Source: Dichetophora obliterata
Taxonomy: Eukaryota; Arthropoda; Insecta; Diptera; Sciomyzidae
DNA: 64,000 nucleotides
Assembly (NCBI GenBank): GCA_963920525.1
Contig: OY986438.1
Span: forward strand, 52,835,753 to 52,899,752
Reading direction: 5' to 3'
In this document: piece by piece, positions 12,420-23,084 of the stretch
How the letters are laid out: each line of letters opens with the position of its first letter
Position numbering within the stretch: the stretch's first letter is position 1
Notes under the pieces: model-generated
Database searches by the model: none
The model's input: the letters and a program-made list of their open reading frames with translations, nothing else
What the model was told of the DNA's origin: nothing
Program-made: the position numbers and the translations under genes

Positions 12420-13035
12420 AAAAAATAAACAATTTATTTCTCGAAATTCAGTGCTTGGGTACATGAATATTATTTAATCACACTTTGATTTCTCAAAAAA
12501 TTTATTTCTCAAAATTCAGTGCTCGGGCACCAGAATAATATTTTGTTTAAAATTTGTTCTCTCGAAATTCAGTGCTCATTCTCTTGGGTACCTGAGTTAA
12601 TTTTTCTTCAAAATTTTCTCGCGAATTCAGAGTTTCCATCTCGCGCAACTACTGAATCTTTTCGACTTGAAGAAAAATTTATTATAATTTCTCTAATTTT
12701 TAAAACAAATTTTTCTCTCGAAAATCAGTGCTCATACTCTTGTGTACCTGATTTAACTTATCTTAAAAATTTTTTCTCGCTAATTCAGTTTACTCAACAA
12801 TAAGTTTTTCTTATATTGTTGAGAATCTTACTCGGTATTCTTCGAGTTCGTGAAAATCCTCTCAAAGTTTCAGACTTACCAGCCCCGCGTAAATTCTTTT
12901 CTCAAATTGTTAATTTTTTCACAAATAATTTCTAGAGTTAGAGTTGCCAACCCTGTGCAACTTCTATTAATTGCATAGAAATTTATTCAAACATCTCAAT
13001 TCAGAGTTGTCAACCCCGTGCAACTTCTGAAGTAA
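12420..13035 (+). repeat. Iterated leader motifs upstream of BEL gag
   Basis: Two phrases alternate through the leader. One is TTTCTC(G/A)AAATTCAGTGCT with a following GGGTACCTGA-type string (about 12,437, 12,503, 12,562, 12,713). The other is CAGAGTTGCCAACCC(T/C)GTGCAACTTCT (degenerate at 12,628 and 12,870; clear at 12,938 and 13,002). Unit length is roughly 60-80 bp. Any ORF here is an artefact of the repetition. BEL leaders normally hold the packaging/priming region; whether these repeats do is inference. Confidence 0.75.
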
Positions 13036-13056
13036 TACTCACTATACGTCGCCGCG

Positions 13057-14037
13057 TTGAATTCCAAATCAACTCGTTTGCTTAGGTCATTGGTCAAAAT
13101 GAGCATCAAACAAAAATTCATTTTCACTTCGGACAATTTAGTGGAGTTTTGCTCGAAGTTTGAAGGCATAAGCGTCTACGATCACAAAGATTTCAGTGTA
13201 CACATCCAGCTTCTCGACCTGGATCAAAGATGGGCCAGACTCAATGACGCCTATGCAGAAGTGATGATCGCAGAGGACTCAGTAGCAGATGAAGCGTTCA
13301 AAGTTTCAACACGGACAAAATATGGTGCATGTGTGGATACATACCACAGATGTAAGGCACACATGATGGACCTAGGAAAGATGTTCGAAAATGAGATGGT
13401 CGAACCAACCCATAGCACCACTCTCAACAATTCTCCAGCTCAAGACAACTCGGTCGCCTGTATCAAAGTACCACCATGTGATACAGAAATCTTTTATGGA
13501 AGCTACGAAGACTGGCCATCTTTTCGAGATATGTTCACGGCAGTCTACACGCATCACCCGAAACTCACACCAGCACAAAAACTGTATCACCTACGCAATA
13601 AAACCCGTGATCCTGCGGGAAATATTGTAAAACGGTACCAGCTTTGTGATGAAAACTTTTCGTTGGCGTGGGAGGCTCTACGGTCCCGATACGAAAACAA
13701 AAGGATACTGGTTGACAACCAGCTCAAAATCCTATTCGGCATCCCAGCTGCAACGACAGAAAACAGTGGAGCGATCCAGAGGATTCAGTCGACAATAAAC
13801 GACTGCCTCGCCATGCTAGCAGCGCAAGACGTCTGCATAGATCATTGGTACCCCATTCTCATCTATCTCTGCTCATCAAAGTTGCCGGAGGAGACTTTAG
13901 CACTCTGGGAGCAATCCCTCACTTCAAGGCGAGAATTCCCAACGTGGCTACAAATGGACGAATTCCTGACAGCTCGCTACGAAGTCGTCTAGAAATTAAA
14001 TAGCATCAATGGGGCGAAACCCAAATGGTCGCCACCC
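13057..14037 (+). pseudogene. BEL gag (DUF1759-type) with one nonsense codon
   Basis: Structural gag-like part of a BEL polyprotein, 311 residues to a TAG at 13,990. The likely functional start is the later in-frame ATG at 13,099 (MSIKQKF). The DUF1759 signature is clear: IKVPPCDTEIFYGSYEDWPS..FRDMF at about residues 137-160, LTPAQKLYHLRN and FSLAWEALRSRYENKRILV. The reading frame continues past the TAG (a single-base change of a sense codon is enough) through WSPPMAQNKN into the next segment, so gag and protease were one polyprotein. Role in the family: particle assembly. Confidence 0.9.
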
Positions 14038-15276
14038 ATGGCTCAAAATAAGAACCAACAAAATGTCTCAAACAACCGGAACACCAACACTCACTACCCG
14101 CAAAGTCATGCTCAACAAAACTCGAACCATAGGTCCAATGTGCAAAATTTCCACTCGGAAAATAATGCGCAAGTCAACTATTCTCTCTGCCCAAAATGTC
14201 GGCAGCAGCACGCTCTTCGACTGTGTACACAGTTTAAAACACTTTCTGATCAAGAAATAAACAAATTTGTCACCCAAAACAAAATTTGTTCCAATGGTTT
14301 AGCGTATTCTCAAACAAAAGGAGAATGTCAAAGTTCATGCTCGTGTTTACATTGTAAAAAACAGCATCACACTATGCTGCATATAAACCATCAAGCAAAC
14401 TCTGACAATCGCCAAACACCGTCCACTTTTCAGTCCCGCCCAACTTCATCGATGCATTTCGAAACGACGGCACAACAATCTCTATCCTCTAACGAAAGCT
14501 CTTCTGACTCTCGTCAAGAAGAAATTGCTCAAGTCAGCACTCACTTTTCTGCCAATGAGGAGAAAATTATATTACCCACAGCACTTATCCACATACTGCA
14601 TTTGGGAGAAACTTTTACGCTAAGAGCTCTTATTGATCAGGGTTCTCAAAAAACTTTCATCTCTGAAAGAGTTAAAAACCTTCTCGCACTTCCAACCCAA
14701 AACATTCTCACAAATATCTCTGGCATAGGTGGTCAGATAGTTGGCAGCTCAAGCCAAGTTTGCAATCTTAAAATTGTAACGAAAGATCTCAGCTTTCAAC
14801 TATACGTGCAAGCAATTGTCCTACCCAGACTTAAAAGCTTATTGCCATCTAGCACCTTCTCGAGACCTAATTTCAAAGAACTGGAAGGCTTAAAACTCGC
14901 CGATCCTAACTTCTATTTGCCAGGTCAAATTGATATGATAATTGGAAGTGATTTTCTTCCAAGTCTTTTACTCGAAGGCTTGCGTACAAATGTTTTCGGC
15001 GGACTTCTAGCCCAAAACACTGTTTTTGGATGGATTCTAAGTGGTCCTCTCTCTGTCGAAAGTTGCTCATTCTCCACTCAAGTTTCGTGCGTCACCGAAC
15101 CCTCTCTAAGTGACTTAGTTTGTCAGTTTTTGGAGCTAGAAGAGGTACCAACTTGCAGAGCTGTCTCAGCTGAAGATGCGTATTGCGAGAGCTTGTATAA
15201 ACGCACCACATTTCGTCAAACCGATGGTCGATATGTAGTCAAACTTCCTTTTAAAAAACTTTTCCTTCTCAGGTGA
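14038..15276 (+). pseudogene. BEL zinc knuckle plus aspartic protease
   Basis: Continuation of the gag frame, 412 residues. A Gln/Asn-rich linker leads to the BEL zinc-knuckle block CPKCRQQHALRLC...CSNGLAYS..GEC..SCSCLHCKKQHHTMLH (residues about 51-117; one Cys/His position, NGLAYS for NCL..GH, is altered). The DUF1758/A17-like protease follows with LRALIDQGSQKTFISERV (catalytic Asp in DQGS where D-S/T-G is usual), IDMIIGSDFLPSLL and TVFGWILSGP. A frameshift in the A-run near 15,250-15,262 puts the following RT part in another frame and ends this ORF at 15,276. Role: polyprotein maturation. Confidence 0.9.
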
Positions 15277-15556
15277 CATTAGGTGCTTCTCGTTTCGTTG
15301 CCCTGCAACAATACAAACGCATCGAACTCAATTTGGACAAAAACACACAATTAAAACCTCAATATAACCAAGTTCTATTGGAATATTTGACTCTTAATCA
15401 CATGCAAGAAGTTGTCTCTAACGAAATTGTGCGTGATGGAAAATACTTCTCATTTTATCTCCCGCATCATGCGGTAATCAAACCAGCCAGTACCACAACA
15501 AAAGTTCGAGTGGTTTTTAATGCGTCAAAAGCTTCACAAAGTGGTCACAACTCATG
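15262..15556 (+). pseudogene. BEL reverse transcriptase N-terminal stub
   Basis: After the frameshift, GASRFVALQQYKRIELNLD, VLLEYLTLNHMQEVV, YLPHHAVIKPASTTTKVRVV and FNASKASQSG match the start of BEL RT (the HHAV..P....K.RVVF.AS box). The expected LND, YVDD and RNase H parts are absent; the sequence jumps straight to the integrase N-terminus at about 15,556. The deletion probably removed about 2 kb relative to complete BEL elements. Confidence 0.9.
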
Positions 15557-16240
15557 CTGAGAGCGGTTCGTCAGGAATACTATATTCCAAAACTAAAAAA
15601 CAAAATCAAGTACTGTATCTTTCAATGCAAAGTGTGCACGATCTTAAAAAAATAGTTGCAATCCCAAATAATGGCTGCTCTTCCTCCTGAGCGAGTCAAT
15701 TTTTCACTTAATTTCACAACTACTGGAGTTGATTTTGCGGGCCCCTTCGAGTTGAAGAGCTCAATGCTTCGTAAAGCTCCTTATCTCAAAGGATACGTAA
15801 GTGTTTTTGTTTGCTTCTCAACCAAAGCTATTCACTTAGAAGCTGTTTCCGATCTCTCTTCTGAAGCCTTTTGTGCTGCCTTTGCACGCTTCATTGGTCG
15901 ACGTGGCCTCCCACAAAAGTTGTTCTCAGACAACGGCCGTAATTTCGTTGGGGCCGATCGAGCCCTGCGAAAAGAGTATGACCAATTTGTGAAAAAATCT
16001 GCAGAAGAGCTATCCAAACAGTTCAGCATACGCGGATTTGAATGGTCTTTTATACCCCCTACTGCTCCTCATATGGGTGGACTCTGGGAGGCAGCAGTTA
16101 AAAGTTTTGAAACCCACTTCAAAAAAGTAGCACAGCTACAAAAGTTCACATTTGAGGAGTTCTCCACCCGTCTTATCCGAATTGAAGCAGTTCTTAATTC
16201 TCGACCTCTCTCCCCTAAGCGAGGATCCTGCCGAACTGTT
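15556..16240 (+). pseudogene. BEL integrase
   Basis: About 15,556-15,655 reads LRAVRQEYYIPKLKNKIKY..CKVCTILKK, the end of the HHCC zinc domain, closed by a stop. The core follows in another frame (from 15,656) with all three catalytic acids: TTTGVDFAGPF (Asp), LFSDNGRNFVGA (Asp) and PHMGGLWEAAVKSF (Glu). It ends in IRIEAVLNSRPLSP. The core itself is uninterrupted for 180 residues, unlike the rest of pol. Role: strand transfer of LTR cDNA into the genome. Without RT this copy cannot mobilise itself. Confidence 0.9.
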
Positions 16241-16583
16241 ACCATTAACGCCCTGTCATTTTCTCCGCGGCGCGCCATTGGTAGCTCTCCCCGAACCCCC
16301 TAAGGAAAATCTCTCGTTGATTAATCGATGGGAAAAGTTAAAATCCTACATCATCAGTTTAGCCGCCGATGGAAAGAAGAATACTTCTGTGAGTTGCATA
16401 AAAGGCATAAACGGAAGCACCCCAAACGTGACCTCAGCATCAACGATTTTGTCGTTATTAAAGACGAAATGCTCCCGCCAACTGAATGGAATTGATGCTA
16501 GAGTTAGAGAAGCGGATATCAAAACTCAGAACGGAATCATAACTCGCCCCATAGTAAAATTATGTATCCTTCCCTCTGATTAA
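16215..16583 (+). pseudogene. BEL pol C-terminal domain (DUF5641-type)
   Basis: Shifted relative to the integrase by a frameshift near 16,215. LSEDPAELLPLTPCHFLRGA, LVALPEPP and LSLINRWEKLKS are followed by a frame-changed middle, then VREADIKTQNGIITRPIVKL and CILPSD just before the stop at 16,581-16,583. This is the standard terminus of BEL/Pao polyproteins and marks the end of pol. Two or more frameshifts are present. Confidence 0.85.
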
Positions 16584-16699
16584 CTATGATCTCACTCCCT
16601 TTTTTACTAACTTACTTATCCAACCAAACACTCTCACATTCCATAGTCAATTACGCATATACTCTTATACACTCACATACCTCACTACATATTCTGATT

Positions 16700-16762
16700 T
16701 GTTTTTGACCTATCCAATAATCGCATTTTCGAATTACTAATGAAATCTTTCTTCTTCCAGTT
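16700..16762 (+). promoter_or_regulatory. Candidate 3' splice site before accessory BEL ORF
   Basis: A branch-point-like TTACTAATG (about 16,734-16,742) is followed by a pyrimidine tract TTTCTTCTTCCAG, and possibly a second acceptor TTTCCAG at 16,761-16,767. The zinc-knuckle reading frame opens right at these AGs. Distance from branch point to AG is about 20-27 nt, as in fly introns. It suggests that a spliced subgenomic transcript of the BEL element feeds the downstream ORF. No donor was assigned. Confidence 0.5.
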
Positions 16763-17175
16763 TCCAGAAGTGCCAACTTTGCCGCGAATCCCACTCACTC
16801 AGGAGGTGTCGCCGATTCCTCTCCATGATCGTACCTCAGCGGCGACACTCGGTCCGAAAATACGATTATTGTTTCAACTGTCTGGCTCGGTCTCATGGGG
16901 TTTTCGAGTGCACTTCTGCCAGCGCATGGCATTTGTGCGGGCTGCAGCATCATACCATGCTGCATCCCGTGCTGCATCCAAGGATCGTATATGATCTGCC
17001 GAAACCAGCAAAGTGCGGCAACAGCAAAGGTTCGACAGCGAGGCGGGCACCGCCACCCAAACCGGCACGATCATCCGAACGCGAGCCTAAAGGGCGCCAA
17101 AGCGCCAATCTAAATCGGCGGGACTGCTTGGCAACGGCCATCAAGGCACTGGAGAGGCTACAGGCCCTGCTTTAA
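16762..17175 (+). CDS. Accessory zinc-knuckle ORF between BEL pol and 3' LTR
   Basis: An open frame of about 135 residues without stops, ending at 17,173-17,175, only 28 bases before the 3' LTR. It reads CQLCRESHSLRRCRRFLSM, QRRHSVRKYDYCFNCLARSH, FECTSASAWHLCGLQHHTML, then a basic Pro/Arg-rich stretch (RRAPPPKPARSSEREPKGR) and a leucine-rich tail (CLATAIKALERLQALL). The cysteine/histidine layout resembles BEL-type gag knuckles (compare the knuckle at about 14,190 in this element), but the rest is unlike gag or env. GC content is clearly higher than in the flanks. There is no N-terminal start; the frame probably begins by splicing. I recall similar small knuckle proteins in fly genomes but cannot name one. 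Function unknown; nucleic-acid binding is an inference. Confidence 0.6.
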   Translation, partial: FQKCQLCRESHSLRRCRRFLSMIVPQRRHSVRKYDYCFNCLARSHGVFECTSASAWHLCGLQHHTMLHPVLHPRIVYDLPKPAKCGNSKGSTARRAPPPKPARSSEREPKGRQSANLNRRDCLATAIKALERLQALL

Positions 17176-17203
17176 ATATTGCACCAGTGCAAGGCGTGCG
17201 CGA

Positions 17204-17343
17204 TGTTCGCGTCACAACTATCCTTTTTTCACATTTAACATATACGAAAAACTAATCTCACAAAATGTGCACTGAATTGCAGTTCTCTGCTTACCACCTT
17301 GCTGCCTCGCCGTTTTACACCAACTACGTTTTTACTACTACAC
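17204..17343 (+). repeat. BEL 3' LTR, truncated
   Basis: Begins TGTTCGCGTCACAACTATCC and follows the 5' LTR to CAACTACGTTTTTAC, then diverges after an extra ACTACT. The remainder of the LTR and the target duplication are missing, so the right edge was deleted or replaced. Confidence 0.7.
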
Positions 17344-17520
17344 CGTTTACTGTTTTTCTCAAAAAACAACTTTATCCTTGTGGGAGAGGAAGAGATCCTT
17401 ATTTTTTTCTAAAATTTTTTTGGAAGATCTTGATCACCCTATGCAACTTTTGAGACCTCTTAGAATGTGAAATTCGAAAAAAAAAATATAATTTGATACG
17501 CCCTAATGTCCTTCCTACAT

Positions 17521-17675
17521 GTAGGATAGTGCGAAACCCTCTAATGCACAATGCTTTTGATCGATTATTGTGATCTGCTGCAACATAGCTTCACGCATTC
17601 ACAATAGAATATGTAGGATAGCTAATGCACAATCCTTTTAATAAATTCTTGTCTTCTACTGCAACATAGCTTCAG
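17521..17675 (+). repeat. Direct repeat of about 70-90 bp
   Basis: GTAGGATAG...TAATGCACAAT(G/C)CTTTT...CTGCAACATAGCTTCA occurs at 17,521-17,592 and again at 17,611-17,673 with indels. Non-coding. Confidence 0.65.
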
Positions 17676-17721
17676 TTAATACTTAATAATGAATGAATCA
17701 CATCATAACACAAAGGGTTTT

Positions 17722-17788
17722 GGAGTAGAGGCTAGTGTGTAGAACTCTTGATCGAAACGGTGCGAGTTCGATTCTCACGCTTACAAAG
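17722..17788 (+). other. tRNA-like sequence (Pol III boxes)
   Basis: AGTAGAGGCTAGTGTG resembles a weak A box. GCGAGTTCGATTCTCACGC is a good B box and T-arm with a seven-base loop (TTCGATT). ACTCTTGATCGAA sits where an anticodon loop would be. No acceptor stem closes. It is read as a tRNA pseudogene or SINE head rather than a working tRNA. Confidence 0.5.
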
Positions 17789-17799
17789 AAATATTTTTA

Positions 17800-18790
17800 A
17801 TATTATATTCTCTTGTTGTATAGACGCAAGTAAAAGACAACATTAATTCTAAGAAAACCGAGTATGGAAAAAGTGTCGTTTTTGAGATTTCACTCAAGCA
17901 AATCACAAAACGAGGCGTAAAAAGCTTCGCTTCAAAAACCAGAAACAAGGTTGGTAGTAGAACCAAACACCGCGTTGATGACGTGCTTCTCGGACAAAAT
18001 ACCGTTAACTACTACATGAATCGTTAAGTCCTTGTGGAAATACGTGTTCCATAGAGCAGAGCTACCACCAACACCATATGGAGTTTGTTTTGATACCAGC
18101 GCTATATGACGCACTCGGTCAAACGATTTTAAAAAATCCAGAGCAACAACCTTGTTCTCTCCGAAAAAGTTCAAAACTCATTGGTTCCAATTTTTGGTTA
18201 AGAATGACATAAGGTTACCAAAAGGCCCTACGGAAACCATATTGACGATCACTGAGCAGTTGGTTGTGCTCCAGATAGTTCATAATGATAAAGCTTATTA
18301 CGCTCTCCATAGCTTTGATAAGTGTAGAGCATATCGCGATGGGTCGGTAGCTTGCAGGGTTTGTGGCAGCGCCATTTTTTCGTACTGGTTTGACTTTTAC
18401 GACCTTCCCTTCCAACAAGATGGAAGTACTCCTGTTATGTAGAAGATGTTGAAAGGTTGCGCAAAAGCGGAGACAGCGAAGAAGCACACCTTTTAAGCAC
18501 AATTGGAGGTATCCCATTAGCCTTTTAACTGCCCTCTTTCATTGCAGAAGATCAACCCAAACCTAAGGGCACTGGCTGATTGCTATCCGAGAGAGTGAAA
18601 TTTTCTTTAAGCAATCCAGCCAATAGGTTCGCTTTATCAACCAAGACAGTAAAGATTTGGTCATCTTTTAAAAGAATTGGAATCGATGACAATGTCTGAT
18701 TCTTTACTCTTTTAACAAATGTCCAACAAATTTTTGAGGTCAGAAATGTGCTAGTCTTTACTCAAATAACAACTGACAGAAAAGTTTTAA
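17800..18790 (-). pseudogene. Non-LTR retrotransposon RT fragment (minus strand)
   Basis: Read on the minus strand from 18,790 down. A linker with SSIPILLKDDQIFTVLVDKA and LLKENFTLSDSN (about 18,700-18,560) is followed by VVKVKPVRKNGAATNPASYR, RPIAICSTLIKAMES, YLEHNQLLSDRQYGFR (18,430-18,225), then VVALDFLKSFDRVRHIALVS, VVVNGILSEKHVINA and a degraded palm motif PTLFLVF (about 18,150-17,950). These are RT motifs 0 to 4 in order. YADD and everything after it are missing. Internal deletion near 18,215 and frameshifts are present. Clade not assigned; it differs from the RNase H LINEs nearby. Confidence 0.85.
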
Positions 18791-19284
18791 AGTCTTTGGT
18801 GCCCGAGTTGGTTAGTTACGGGATGTTGGTTATGTACACCGTTGGGCAGTTATTGGACAAACTTAACACTTTTTTATGATTTTTCGTACGTATATATCTT
18901 TCTTACCTTTATTTATTTACATTGTACACTTGGTTTTACATTTAAACAATTATTTAAATATTTTCAGGCACTTTTTGTACAAACATTTTTTTTGCGAAAC
19001 GATCCTGATCTTAATTTCAACCATTTTATTCTATGGAGAATGGCTATTCTTTCTGTACCCCAAAAAGTAATCGATTGCACCAGTTTTCTGCAATATTTTA
19101 TACATTGCCTGCAAGCGGAGTTTTTGCTGGTTAGTTTTACTTAGACATTTGGCGCCCAAAATTTGGCCGTCCAAAAATTTACAGCACTCGTAAAACTAGT
19201 TTATTGATTCATATTGAGGTTTTTTATAAATAAGCTATGAAAATATTTAGCGCCCTGTCAATTCTGCTGCAACCAAATTGATTT
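18791..19284. other. No recognised feature
   Basis: T-rich stretch between two LINE fragments. The open frame at 18,842-19,144 is low-complexity hydrophobic (Phe/Leu/Tyr) and I regard it as non-genic. Confidence 0.4.
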
Positions 19285-20870
19285 CGTTTCTAGGTTAGGT
19301 TAGGAAAGTAGGCTCGTGCACAGTTACCGACGCTTTCGCGGGGGCCTATAGGTCCATTGCAAATCCCTTTTTTATTGTTTGTGGTACTATGTTATTCATT
19401 GTTCCAATTTATTTCTCAAACCAGCCTATGCTTTTTATGAACCTCCAGATGTCTAGCAGTGGTGTGTTCGCTAAATTTTCCAAGTCTTTGAAAAATCTGT
19501 TCCCCATATATCGGAGTTGATGATTCTGTAGATTTGGACATTCGCATAGAAGGTAAGTTATTGTTTCTGTTTCTTCCGGATCCTTGCAGCTCCGACAGAG
19601 GTCTGGGGCTGTTATGTTCATTCTATTGGCCATTACCCCAATTAGGCACTGAGCTGATAGAATTTTAACAAGAATCCAGATTTCTCACGACGTCTTTTAA
19701 CGACGCCTATTGGAATGTACACATCTGTATCACCTCTGTTTGTTTGCGGTTACGCCACGCCTAGCCAGTTCATCCGCTGCGTCGTTCCCTTCGATATTAC
19801 TATGTCCGCGAACCCAGCAGAGAATGACGTTGTGGGTATTGCAGATATTGCTCAGAGCCAGTTTACAGTTTTGTACCGTTTGAGCCTTCGTCGTTTAACT
19901 ATACAGCGCTTTGATGGCCGCTTGGTTATCTATGTACAAAAATTACTACCCTTGTTGGGGTAAGATTTTTCCTGTGAATGATCTATGCAGCTATTTTAAT
20001 AGCATATATAGCATGCATTACAGCATGTTTTTCTGCCTCAAAAACGCTATAGTAGTCCAAGAGTTTATAAGACTCTGATTTGTAGCGTTTCACAGTATAC
20101 ATCTGATCCAGTTCTGTTTTGGAACCATCAGTATTAAATTGGAGATTGTAGTAGAATTCTATTGCCGTTTCTTCCTCTTCTTGTCTGCTGGTGATGTACA
20201 TGGTGTATTCTGTACCGAATCTCACACTGGGTATGATATAGTCGATTGCTCTTTTTAATTCCTCGGTTCCAAAGAGATTTAGAATAGATGCATGTCCGAA
20301 AGTGTTGTTCCTCCAGGCTCGGATGCGATAAGGCAAATCACGCTTTTGGTCACCGAATACTTAAGGACCTCTTCTATGGGGAGAAGATTTGGCATCTTTT
20401 CCAGACCCACCTGTAGCGTAGATCTCATTGCTCCTGTTATTTCTATGCACGCTAACCTTTGGACTCCTGCTAGGGAGGTAAGATAGCTCTGTTGGTGTGA
20501 TATCGTCCACCGTACGAGAGAGCCGAAGGTAAGAATTGGTCTCCCGATCGCTGTATACATCTAATGGATTCTGTGCGGTCGCAGTCTACATTTCCTGCTA
20601 AAGGTTCCTTCTTTCTTCTGTGTTGCGTTTCCAGCTCAGCTTGATAGCAAGGATAATTCCAAGGGAATTAGCTTTCGTGGAAAGCTTCAGAGTTACTGCG
20701 TTGAGTTTCAGTTATGTGGAACTTTCTATTTTTCTTCTTCTTGCGAACAGAACGAGTTCGGTCTTAATTGGGTTTACACCGAGTCCATTCGATTCTGCCC
20801 ATCGTTTCGTTCCTAACTTTTTGCTTTCCTCAAAATTTTATAGCGCTCAAAAGTAATGCCGCCCCTAAAA
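19285..20870 (-). pseudogene. RNase H-bearing LINE, 3' half (minus strand)
   Basis: Minus strand, from 20,870 down: WAESNGLGVNPIKTELVLFA with SLGIILAIKLSWKRN (RT C-terminal KYLG-type box, 20,800-20,610); GRPILTFGSLVRW and VQRLACIEITGAMRSTLQVG (20,550-20,400); RNase H with FNTDGSKTELDQ (Asp) and YYSVFEAEKHAVMHAI (Glu) at 20,150-20,000; a decayed middle; and a terminal CCHC-like segment CRSCKDPEETETITYLLCEC with PLLDIWRFIKSIGWF (19,580-19,409). The 3' end is a CCTAACCTAACC tail at about 19,303-19,290. Domain order and tail fit the same broad group as the 4.2-5.6 kb LINE. Many frameshifts. Confidence 0.85.
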
Positions 20871-22559
20871 TGTTGCCTCACTGTAAGGCCCGGGTCTAGG
20901 CCTAAATCCAGTACTACCTTTAGGCCTGTTAAAGTAAATTGATTTCGTAGTCCACAGAACACTACTAATGAGTAGCTGTAGCTTACAGCTGTCTAGTCTT
21001 GGTTTTTTGTACTGTAAAGAACTCATTGTTACAACATGTTGCTTCATGAACTCATTTGGTATAAAGCTCATATATAGTTTAAAAAGAAATGATTCTTAGA
21101 TTAATTAAATATACCTTATGAAACAAATTTTATTTGTTTGAACAGAAAAACAAGAGATAAAATAATTTTATTTTAAAAATAATTTTCTTTTAAAGTTAAT
21201 TTTATTTTATTTATATTATGGTTTCTATTTTAAATATCAAGAATTGACTAGAATGTTATTAAAATTTAATGCCTCACTAATGAAAATATCAATTCATGCT
21301 GCATTCTTTCCATAATAAAGAAATATCGTTTTGAAAAAAATTAATGAAATTCATTTTGTTCTGATTTATTTTAAATAAATCTTTTTCGAACAAAATAACC
21401 AAAAACAAAATATCGAACCGAAAACAAATATTATTTTAAATATTTTATTGTGTAACAATTTTAAATATTACATACAGGTTAACGTCAGCCCGAACGCTTT
21501 TGTAAAAACAAACTATTTTGAAGCACTGAGCTAAAGTCAACAAAAAAGACTTGCAGCAATAAATGGCACTTCACATTTGGTGTGGCTATGCAACAATTTG
21601 TTGGCAATTGAAATTCCAAAAACATGTTAAAGAATTTTTTGTATGCTCCCAAGATGTTATGTTGCTGTAAACAAAATGTTTTCTAACATATTTGTTGTTT
21701 TCTTTCTTGTAGAGATATGAGATACTAGCGTATGGGCTTTAGCAGCTGCGCTCTCAAAAGCGTGCTGTTCTGTTTGGCCATTGTTTTGATTTCCAATCCG
21801 GCGTGAATATGTAAACTTTTGTTATTCCTTGTTAGTATTGAAATACACAGTAACCATACACAGTCAAAAATTTTTGACTAATTTCTAGTAAATCATGTTG
21901 TTTATATGAAGACACAATAACCGTTTTACAATTCAGTCTAAGTCAAATTGTAAACAAATTTTTTCTTATTCCTACATGGAATTCAATCATAATAAATGCT
22001 TGCATTAAAATATTTTCGACTATATAACTATTCTATAAAAAAACATGCATATAGAAATGATAAACATATATAAAATTTTAACCAAACCGAACGATGAATT
22101 TTAAATTGTTCTACATCTTATAAATAAAAGTAATAACATTTTGAAAGTATACATTAAAAAAAGTATTGAAAAATACATAATTGAAAAGAATGGATTTAAA
22201 ATAATTCTAAGATTTTTGACTGTGTAACAGCTTGAAAACAAAACCAGAACTCATAAAAATAACCTAGAAGATGGCAAAATTTAACTTATGCAACACTACA
22301 AAGTTGGGCCATGATATTTTGCAACAATAAAACCTAACACTGCTCAATTTGTATGCTAAGGCTATCCCTCCCTAGTTTGCTTTGCTTGCAAAAGGTATTG
22401 CTGATTTGAATTTGCTGGTTCAGAAAATTTATATTTGTAAATTTATTTTAAAATAGAGTTAACGATAGGCGTAGTAACAAGTACAAAATTTTGAAATCGT
22501 AGAAGTTGGTGATTCTTCAGGTATCTTTTATTTCAAAACAAATTCAAAGTCATAGCAAA
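20871..22559. other. AT-rich stretch, nothing recognised
   Basis: No domain, TIR or array was seen over about 1.7 kb. Confidence 0.4.
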
Positions 22560-22574
22560 GAAAAATTCAAGTCA

Positions 22575-23082
22575 TTGTTAATACACAGTCTACTGTCGAT
22601 CGGTTTAGTCGCAGTCAAGTAGCAGTCAAGTTACAGTCAAAACAAAGTCAAGTCACAAACAAGTCAGAGTCACGTCGCAGTCTAATCATAGTCAAGTCAC
22701 AATTCAAGTCGCAGCGGTTAAGTCACAGAGAAGTCAAGTCATAGTGAAATCAAGTCACAGTGCAACAGCAGTCAAGTCACAATCAAATCAGAGTCACGTC
22801 ACAGTCAAGTTACAGTCAAGTTACAGTCAAGTCACAGGTAAGTAATAGTCAAGTCACAGTCAATTCAAAGTTAAATCACAGTGAAATCACAGTCAAGTCA
22901 CGGTCAAGTCACAGCCAGTCACAGTTACAGTCAAGCAGCAGTTAATTCAAAGTCAAGTCACAGTCCAGTCACGATCCAGTCTCAGCCAAGTCAAAGTCAA
23001 GTCACAGTTAAGTTGCAGGCAAGTAACAGTCAAGTCATAGTCAAGTCATAGTCAAATCACAGTCAATTCACAGTAAAACTTT
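22575..23082 (+). repeat. 11-bp satellite array (ACAGTCAAGTC)n
   Basis: Consecutive units of ACAGTCAAGTC with point changes (ACAGTCAAGTT, ACAGTCAATTC, ATAGTCAAGTC) and occasional 10- or 12-bp units, cleanest at 22,800-22,925. Because 11 is not a multiple of 3, ORFs here (for example 22,760-22,945, Ser/Gln/Val-rich) are repetition artefacts. The array stops directly at the mariner insertion. Confidence 0.9.
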
Positions 23083-23084
23083 TA

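Larger units (their letters stand above)
11001..17343 (+). mobile_element. BEL/Pao LTR retrotransposon, internally deleted
   Basis: Bounded by direct repeats that both start TGTTCGCGTCAC (11,001 and 17,204) and agree closely for about 140 bp. These are read as the beginnings of the 5' and 3' LTRs; the 3' copy stops matching near 17,343. Inside, in order: a repeat-rich leader, gag, zinc knuckle, aspartic protease, a stub of RT, integrase, the DUF5641-type C-terminus, and an extra zinc-knuckle ORF. The core of RT and all of RNase H are missing at a junction near 15,556, so the copy is non-autonomous. High LTR similarity points to a fairly young insertion, with later or concurrent deletions. Confidence 0.85.

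Noticed and set aside
22760..22945. Ser/Gln/Val-rich open frame
   Set aside because: It lies wholly in the 11-bp satellite; three units make a 33-bp, 11-codon cycle that stays open by chance.
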